From assembly GCA_039815055.1 (NCBI GenBank), contig JBCCAA010000072.1, forward strand, positions 1-12,508: 12,508 bases of DNA, read 5' to 3'. The stretch comes from UBA5336 sp039815055. GTDB taxonomy: Bacteria; Pseudomonadota; Alphaproteobacteria; Caulobacterales; Hyphomonadaceae. The notes beneath the pieces are model-generated. The model did no database searches, was not told the origin of the DNA, and saw only the letters and a program-made list of their open reading frames with translations. The position numbers were made by a program, and so were the translations under genes. Position 1 is the stretch's first letter. Every line of letters starts with the position of its first letter. Below are positions 7,933-12,508 of the stretch, one piece after another.

Positions 7933-8004
7933 TTGGTTCTCCAGTTCGTTTTTTGTGTCTGTCTTATGGAAATCAATTTAGCGAAGATTGTTAACTAAGT
8001 TATT

Positions 8005-8027
8005 AACGACGGGGCCGTTTTTTTTTT
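8005..8027 (+). terminator. Predicted rho-independent terminator (plus strand)
   Basis: Short GC hairpin (AACG at 8005-8008 pairing with CGTT at 8016-8019, or the alternative ACGG/CCGT) followed by ten consecutive T at 8018-8027. It would stop transcripts coming from mccB. The stem is short, so strength is uncertain. Confidence 0.5.
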
Positions 8028-8041
8028 ACATATTAGGTGAA

Positions 8042-8070
8042 TTTATAGTGTTTTGTATACCGTTTATTAA
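8042..8070 (-). promoter_or_regulatory. Predicted promoter of the TIR gene
   Basis: On the minus strand TTAATA (8070-8065, four of six matches to the -35 consensus) and TATAAA (8047-8042, five of six) are separated by 17 bases. This would give a 5' leader of about 100 bases before the TIR start at 7932. The region is AT-rich, so chance matches are possible. Confidence 0.4.
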
Positions 8071-8076
8071 CTATTT

Positions 8077-8114
8077 GGCGCGGGCGCTATGTTGGCGTGC
8101 GCGCCCTTTCTTTT
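8077..8114 (+). terminator. Predicted rho-independent terminator (plus strand)
   Basis: Arms GGCGCGGGCGC (8077-8087) and GCGTGCGCGCC (8095-8105) pair in nine of eleven positions plus one G-T pair around a seven-base loop, followed by CTTTCTTTT (8106-8114). A second plus-strand stop signal about 50 bases after the first. It sits at the right edge of the AT-rich island and may be the old terminator of the upstream leucine genes or part of a leader for the hydratase gene. Confidence 0.55.
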
Positions 8115-8192
8115 GAAAAGGAGTACGCTTTGAGGAGGCGGCTTCACGGCAGTGTATCTTTGGCTTACGGCTAGATCAAAAGGGAGCTACCC

Positions 8193-8987
8193 ATGCAAAC
8201 CTATGAAACGATCGAACTGGATGCCACGCCGGGTGGTGTGGCGATTGTAACGCTGAACCGGCCGGACAAACACAATGCCTTCAATGCCAAAGTGGTGGAG
8301 GAGCTTGCCGACGCGTTCGACAATTTGCGGAGTGAAACCCAGCTGCGCCTGGTGATCCTGCGCGGGGCGGGAAAATCGTTCTCTGCCGGGGCAGACCTTA
8401 CCTGGATGAAGGCGGCTGCCGACTACACTCAAAAGGAAAACGAAGAAGACGCCTTTGCCCTGGCCGAAATGCTGCGCGCGCTTTATGAGCTGCCGCAATT
8501 GACCCTGGCACTGGTCCATGGCGCCTGCATGGGCGGCGGCGCGGGCCTTGTGGCCGCGTGCGATGTGGCGGTGGCGATGAAAAGCGCAAGCTTTCGGTTC
8601 AGCGAAGTGCGGCTGGGCCTGACGCCGGCTACGATCAGCCCTTTCGTGATCCAGGCGATCGGCCCGCGCATGGCCAAGGCCTTGTTTATGACGGGCGAGA
8701 GCTTTGACGGCACTTACGCCGAGACAATGGGGCTTGTGCAGTATGTCGTGGAAGATGAGACGGAAATGGCGGTTATGGAGGAGCACATTTCCAAGCTGAT
8801 GTTTGACACCGCACCCGGCGCCGTTGCTGATGCCAAAAAGCTTGTCCAGGACGTCACTGGCGCGCGGATCGAGACCAATACCAGCCACGAGACCGCCCGC
8901 CGCATTGCTGCGCGCCGCTCCAGCGAAGAGGGCCGCGAAGGGCTGACGGCGTTCCTTGAAAAGCGCAAACCGAGCTGGGCGGAGTAG
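8193..8987 (+). CDS. Methylglutaconyl-CoA hydratase (enoyl-CoA hydratase family)
   Basis: Crotonase-fold enzyme of 264 residues, most likely adding water to 3-methylglutaconyl-CoA to give HMG-CoA in leucine breakdown (the LiuC/AUH role). The oxyanion-hole segments FSAGADLTWM (residues 63-72) and GACMGGGAGLVAACD (110-124) are present, and the catalytic Glu is Glu138 in SEVRLGLTPATISPFV. As in AUH-type hydratases, the place of the first Glu of mitochondrial enoyl-CoA hydratase holds another residue (Gly118), and the 'SEVRLGL.PA.ISP' pattern is typical of this subgroup. The ATG at 8193 follows GGGAG by seven bases. mccA starts four bases after its stop, so the two are one operon. Assignment among enoyl-CoA hydratases rests on this motif and on the mcc neighbours. 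Confidence 0.88.
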   Translation: MQTYETIELDATPGGVAIVTLNRPDKHNAFNAKVVEELADAFDNLRSETQLRLVILRGAGKSFSAGADLTWMKAAADYTQKENEEDAFALAEMLRALYELPQLTLALVHGACMGGGAGLVAACDVAVAMKSASFRFSEVRLGLTPATISPFVIQAIGPRMAKALFMTGESFDGTYAETMGLVQYVVEDETEMAVMEEHISKLMFDTAPGAVADAKKLVQDVTGARIETNTSHETARRIAARRSSEEGREGLTAFLEKRKPSWAE

Positions 8988-8990
8988 GGC

Positions 8991-10886
8991 GTGGCCATCA
9001 CCAAGCTCCTGATCGCCAACCGGGGTGAAATCGCCTGCCGGATCATACGCAGTTGTAAGGCGCTCGGCATCGAGACTGTGGCGGTTTATTCTGACGCCGA
9101 TGCGTTTGCCAAACATCTGCGCGAGGCCGGAGAGGCCGTGTGTATTGGCGCCGCGCCAGCCGCCGACTCCTACCTCAATGTCGAAGCTATTCTTGGCGCG
9201 GCGAAAATCACGGGCGCCGATGCAATCCATCCTGGCTATGGGTTCTTGTCTGAGAATGCCGATTTTGCTGAAGCGGTGATCGAGGCGGGCCTGAAATGGG
9301 TTGGACCAAAGCCGGACACGATCCGGTCCATGGGCCTGAAAGATGAAGCCAAACGTATCGCGGAAGAGGCGGGTGTGCCGGTGCTCCCTGGCTATCGCGG
9401 CGAGAAACAAACCGCTGCGGCGCTGAAAACAGAAGCCGCAACCATCGGCTACCCCCTGTTGATCAAGGCCGTGGCCGGGGGCGGTGGGCGCGGCATCCGC
9501 GCTGTCCACAAGGCCGGCCAGCTCGCCGGAGAGCTCGAAAGCGCCGTTCGCGAGGCGGAAAGCGCGTTTGGCGATGGCCGGGTGATGCTGGAGAAACTGG
9601 TCGAGCAACCGCGCCACATCGAAGTTCAGGTCTTCGGCGATGCCCACGGCAATGTCGTCCACATGTTCGAGCGCGACTGCTCGCTTCAACGCCGCCGTCA
9701 GAAAGTCGTCGAGGAAGCGCCCGCGCCCGGCATGCCGGAAGATGTCCGCGAGGCGATGTGTAACGCCGCTGTAAAGCTGGCCCAAGCTGTTGGCTATGAA
9801 GGCGCTGGTACGGTCGAGTTTATCGTTGATGGGGCGCGACCCCTGGCGCTGGACAGTTTCTGGTTCCTGGAGATGAACACGCGACTGCAGGTGGAACACC
9901 CTGTCAGTGAGATGATCACCGGTCTGGACTTCGTTGAGCTGCAGCTGAAAATCGCTGCTGGAGAGCCTATCGGCCTCGTCCAGGGCGAGATCGAAATGTC
10001 TGGCCACGCGATTGAGGCTCGGATTTGCGCCGAAGACCCGGCAGTTGATTTCATGCCTGGCGCGGGACGGATCGAAGCGTTTGGGCCGCTCGACCTTGAT
10101 GAAGACATGCGCTGGGAAGCCGGTTTTGAGCCCGGCGACACTGTGCCGCCGACCTATGATTCCATGATAGCCAAACTGGTCGTTTGGGGCGAGGACCGCG
10201 ACCACGCAATCGACCGGATGGCTGGAACCTTGAGCCATACCCAGCTTGCGGGCGTGCCCGGCAATGTCGGTTTTCTGGGTCGTTGTATTGTCTCTGAGGC
10301 GTTTGGTGAGGGAGCTCACCACGTGAACTGGATCGCCGAGCAGGGCGCTGAATTGACCGCAGTGCCTGACCAGAGCCGCGACGCCAGCGCACTGGCGGTG
10401 GCTGATATCCTGCTCACAGACAGCGGCGCGGCTGACCCCTGGGCCATCAAGGATGGCTGGCGGCTGAACGCGCCGCCGCGCTCTCAACTACGGCTCGATG
10501 TGGCTGGTCAAGTTCGCGATGTGGACCCGGATTTGCGCCTTCCAGACGATGCACCTTTGCCGCTGGTCACCGATCTCTCATCGACACGATTTGCCGTGAC
10601 GGCGGCGGGCGACAGCTTCCTCATCGAAGTGGCGAACTATGAAGCCGAAGCCGACGCGATGGCGGGCGGGGATGCGGTGCTTGCACCCATGCCTGGCAAG
10701 CTGATCGAGATTCGCACAGAGGCTGGCGCTGATGTGGCGCGCGGCGACGTGCTGGCCGTAATGGAAGCCATGAAGATGGAGCACGCCCTTGAAGCCCCGC
10801 GCGATGGCGTGGTCGGCGAGGTGAGCGCCGTCATTGGCGCGCAAGTGGCCGAAGGCGACACGCTGGTCTCGCTGGTGGTGGAATGA
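8991..10886 (+). CDS. mccA: Methylcrotonoyl-CoA carboxylase, biotin (alpha) subunit
   Basis: Carboxylates its own biotin with ATP and bicarbonate and delivers the CO2 to the beta subunit. 631 residues. The biotin-carboxylase domain covers about 1-445: N-terminal LLIANRGEIACRIIR, HPGYGFLSENADFA, the glycine-rich ATP loop AGGGGRGIR (162-170), FERDCSLQRRRQK and EMNTRLQVEHPVSEM. A middle linker domain (about 450-560) is less conserved. The biotin-carrier domain at the C-terminus has AVMEAMKMEHALEAP, with the biotinylated Lys at residue 595. GTG start at 8991, with the GGAG ribosome binding site embedded in the hydratase stop region. A small membrane protein gene overlaps the stop by ATGA. Propionyl-CoA and other acyl-CoA carboxylases have the same layout; neighbours favour methylcrotonyl-CoA. 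Confidence 0.92.
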   Translation: MAITKLLIANRGEIACRIIRSCKALGIETVAVYSDADAFAKHLREAGEAVCIGAAPAADSYLNVEAILGAAKITGADAIHPGYGFLSENADFAEAVIEAGLKWVGPKPDTIRSMGLKDEAKRIAEEAGVPVLPGYRGEKQTAAALKTEAATIGYPLLIKAVAGGGGRGIRAVHKAGQLAGELESAVREAESAFGDGRVMLEKLVEQPRHIEVQVFGDAHGNVVHMFERDCSLQRRRQKVVEEAPAPGMPEDVREAMCNAAVKLAQAVGYEGAGTVEFIVDGARPLALDSFWFLEMNTRLQVEHPVSEMITGLDFVELQLKIAAGEPIGLVQGEIEMSGHAIEARICAEDPAVDFMPGAGRIEAFGPLDLDEDMRWEAGFEPGDTVPPTYDSMIAKLVVWGEDRDHAIDRMAGTLSHTQLAGVPGNVGFLGRCIVSEAFGEGAHHVNWIAEQGAELTAVPDQSRDASALAVADILLTDSGAADPWAIKDGWRLNAPPRSQLRLDVAGQVRDVDPDLRLPDDAPLPLVTDLSSTRFAVTAAGDSFLIEVANYEAEADAMAGGDAVLAPMPGKLIEIRTEAGADVARGDVLAVMEAMKMEHALEAPRDGVVGEVSAVIGAQVAEGDTLVSLVVE

Positions 10887-11089
10887 GCATCCTGAAGGGT
10901 GTTCTGAAGTTCCTTCTGAGCTTGTTTATGCCTGTGATTTTGATTGCAGCTGGCGGCGGGCTGGCCGTGCTCGGCATTGAACAGGAATGGAACTGGCTGT
11001 TCTGGTTTGGGTTGATTGTCTTTGGTGCGGGGATTGTCTGGGGGGCGATCCTTTTCTTATGGGCTGACTCAGGCTCTTTCCTCGACTAG
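10883..11089 (+). CDS. Small two-helix membrane protein of unknown function
   Basis: 68 residues with two hydrophobic helices (about 8-31, LKFLLSLFMPVILIAAGGG onward, and about 38-60, LFWFGLIVFGAGIVWGAILF) separated by a short EQEWNW loop, and a short acidic end (DSGSFLD). I do not recognise a named family. The ATG overlaps the mccA stop as ATGA, so it is likely translated by coupling to mccA; serS follows after 27 bases. The overlap and hydrophobic pattern make it a real gene. A role in carboxylase localisation or in leucine or lipid metabolism would be a guess. Confidence 0.75.
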   Translation: MSILKGVLKFLLSLFMPVILIAAGGGLAVLGIEQEWNWLFWFGLIVFGAGIVWGAILFLWADSGSFLD

Positions 11090-11116
11090 GACACGCCCGC
11101 AATACGGAGCCTTCCA

Positions 11117-12508
11117 ATGTTTGATCTCAAAGCCCTGCGCGATGACCCCGATGCCTTTAAAGCCGCGTGGAACCGGAAGTCCTCCGGCCTGGGCGATGAG
11201 ACCGTGGCCAGGGTTCTGGAGCTGGACGAGAAACTGCGCGCGGCAATAACCGCCAAGCAGGAGGCCGAACAGGCCCGCAACGCCAAATCGAAAGAGATCG
11301 GCAAGGCCAAGGCCAGCGGAGATGACGCTTTGTTTCAGCAGCTGCGCGCTGACGTGGCCGCCGCGAAAGAGACGATTGAGTCCGCAGGCGCCCTGGAAGA
11401 CGACATTGACGGCGAGCTGACCGCGTTGCTGATGGGCACGCCGAACCTGCCCATGGCCGAGGTGCCGGTGGGCGAGGATGAAGCGGCCAATGTCGAGCAA
11501 AAGCGTGAGGGCGAGCCGCGCCGCTTCAATTATACGCCGAAAGACCATGTAGATCTCGGCGAAGGCCTCGGCGGCATGGATTTCGAGACGGCGGCGAAAA
11601 TGTCCGGCGCGCGCTTTGTGCTGCTGTCAGGGCAGTTGGCGCGGCTGGAGCGGGCTCTGGCAGCGTTTATGCTGGACGTGCAGACCGGCGAGCATGGCTA
11701 CACCGAGGTGAGCCCGCCGCTTCTGGTACGGGACGATGCGCTCGAGGGCACTGGGCAACTGCCGAAGTTTGGCGAGGATTTGTTCCGCTCGCAATGGTTC
11801 GAGCTTGAGACGAATCTAAACGAGGCAGAAGCATTTCTCGCTTCCGAGAGGGGGCAAGAAGGTCTTCAAAACCACATTCAAGGCTGGCTAAACTTGCACC
11901 GCCAAGTCTCGCTGGACGATTACCTCCGTGAAGCTCAAAATGTCGATCGAATGAGGGACGTTTTCATCGCTCAATATAAAGACCAAATATTAAAGCGTTT
12001 TGAGGCCGCTAGTAATCGATCTGGATATCTCATCCCCACAGCCGAAGTCCCCCTCACCAACCTCGTTCGCGAATCCATCCTCGACGATACAACGCTTCCC
12101 CGCCGTTACACCGCTCACACGCCCTGCTTCCGCAGTGAGGCGGGCAGTGCCGGGCGCGATACGCGGGGCATGATCCGGTTGCACCAGTTCAACAAGGTCG
12201 AGCTGGTGTCTGTCGTGCGCAACGAAGAAGAGGGCCTGAACGAGCTGGAGCGGATGACCCGCTGCGCCGAGACGATCCTTGAGCGTCTGGAGCTGCCCTA
12301 TCGCCGCATGTTGCTGTGCACCGGCGACATGGGCTTCGGCGCGCGCAAGACCTATGATCTGGAAGTGTGGCTGCCCGCGCAGGATACCTATCGCGAGATC
12401 AGCTCATGCTCCTATTGCGGGGATTTCCAGGCCCGCCGCATGTCTGCCCGCTGGCGCCCGGCGCCTAAGGAAGAGACCCCCAAGCCAAAGCCGGAATTTG
12501 TCCACACG
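11117..12508 (+). CDS. serS: Seryl-tRNA synthetase, 3' end outside window, with a large in-frame insert
   Basis: Attaches serine to tRNA-Ser (and to tRNA-Sec where present) in the cytoplasm. ATG at 11117 with GGAG seven bases upstream; the frame is open for 464 codons to the window edge. The N-terminal MFDLKALRDDPDAFKAAW and a charged helical arm (about residues 30-100) that binds the long arm of tRNA-Ser are visible. The class II core includes FETAAKMSGARFVLLSGQLA, GTGQLPKFGEDLFRS, TAEVPLTNLVRE (serine pocket), motif 2 CFRSEAGSAGRDTRG and the ISSCSYCGDFQARR segment; motif 3 lies beyond the edge. Between FRS (residue 225) and GYLIPTAEVPL (from 303) there are 77 codons where bacterial enzymes have only a few residues. 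That insert is about 47% GC and uses codons (CTA, ATA, TTA, AGG, CAA) unlike its flanks. Confidence 0.95.
   Translation, partial: MFDLKALRDDPDAFKAAWNRKSSGLGDETVARVLELDEKLRAAITAKQEAEQARNAKSKEIGKAKASGDDALFQQLRADVAAAKETIESAGALEDDIDGELTALLMGTPNLPMAEVPVGEDEAANVEQKREGEPRRFNYTPKDHVDLGEGLGGMDFETAAKMSGARFVLLSGQLARLERALAAFMLDVQTGEHGYTEVSPPLLVRDDALEGTGQLPKFGEDLFRSQWFELETNLNEAEAFLASERGQEGLQNHIQGWLNLHRQVSLDDYLREAQNVDRMRDVFIAQYKDQILKRFEAASNRSGYLIPTAEVPLTNLVRESILDDTTLPRRYTAHTPCFRSEAGSAGRDTRGMIRLHQFNKVELVSVVRNEEEGLNELERMTRCAETILERLELPYRRMLLCTGDMGFGARKTYDLEVWLPAQDTYREISSCSYCGDFQARRMSARWRPAPKEETPKPKPEFVHT
11792..12022 (+). other. In-frame insert in serS coding for about 75 extra residues
   Basis: Residues 226-302 of SerRS, beginning QWFELETNLNEAEAFLAS and ending KRFEAASNRS. 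It contains no stop codon and is rich in charged and helix-favouring residues, so it probably forms a small helical module. GC is 108 of 231 bases (47%), clearly below the flanking serS sequence. It sits directly before the TAEVPL serine-binding segment. No terminal repeats, target duplication or intein splice residues are seen. I do not recognise the sequence. Confidence 0.85.

Larger units (their letters stand above)
7480..8076. other. AT-rich island between mccB and the hydratase gene
   Basis: From the mccB stop to about 8076 the sequence is visibly AT-rich (roughly 40% GC by eye, lowest at 7930-8076), while mccB and the hydratase are near 60% or more. The island holds the TIR gene, its predicted promoter and one hairpin with a T-run. 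No transposase, terminal repeats or target duplications are seen. It splits leucine-catabolism genes that normally lie side by side. Confidence 0.7.

Noticed and set aside
8089..8133. 14-codon open frame (ATG at 8089) ahead of the hydratase gene, as a leader peptide
   Set aside because: It runs through the second hairpin, has no ribosome binding site, and shows no run of regulatory codons such as repeated Leu.
7480..8192. Insertion sequence or transposon as carrier of the TIR gene
   Set aside because: No transposase fragment, terminal inverted repeats or flanking direct repeats could be found by eye at the island edges.
8187..10487. 766-codon open frame on the minus strand across the hydratase and mccA genes
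   Set aside because: It is antisense to two clearly recognisable enzymes with intact catalytic motifs. Its protein is rich in His, Arg and Ala without family features, as expected from reverse reading of GC-rich genes.
11792..12022. Intein or group I/II intron in serS
   Set aside because: The insert is far too short for a working intein, lacks Cys/Ser at the first position and His-Asn at the end, and has an open frame with no intron-like structure visible.

Overview
The window is gene-dense, GC-rich bacterial DNA. Gene content, protein style, the leucine-catabolism genes and the tldD and alr-mlaE-mlaF blocks suggest an alphaproteobacterium. An affinity to Maricaulales/Caulobacterales is a guess from protein style only.

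Left part (1-4341): on the minus strand lies tldD, followed by a rhodanese-like gene cut by the window edge. The rhodanese gene reads in two frames near its start. Divergent from tldD is a tightly packed plus-strand unit: alr (alanine racemase), then the permease (mlaE-like) and ATPase (mlaF-like) of a phospholipid-transport ABC system. No MCE substrate-binding (MlaD) gene is adjacent.

Middle (4342-5819): a TetR-family regulator and a PlsC-type acyltransferase form a small unit. It has its own predicted promoter, and a near-perfect 22-bp palindrome lies over the -10 box, which suggests autorepression.

Right-middle (5872-11089): genes for the methylcrotonyl-CoA branch of leucine catabolism, namely mccB (carboxyltransferase), a methylglutaconyl-CoA hydratase and mccA (biotin carboxylase plus biotin carrier). 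A small two-helix membrane protein is coupled to mccA by an ATGA overlap. Between mccB and the hydratase sits an AT-rich island (about 7480-8076) with an oppositely oriented, stand-alone TIR-domain gene. The last 27 codons of that gene read antisense into the end of mccB. Two plus-strand terminator-like hairpins lie between the TIR gene and the hydratase.

Right end (11117-12508): serS, seryl-tRNA synthetase, cut by the window edge. It carries an in-frame, AT-richer insert of about 75 codons just before the TAEVPL serine-binding segment of the catalytic core. This insert and the orphan TIR island are the two most unusual things in the window.
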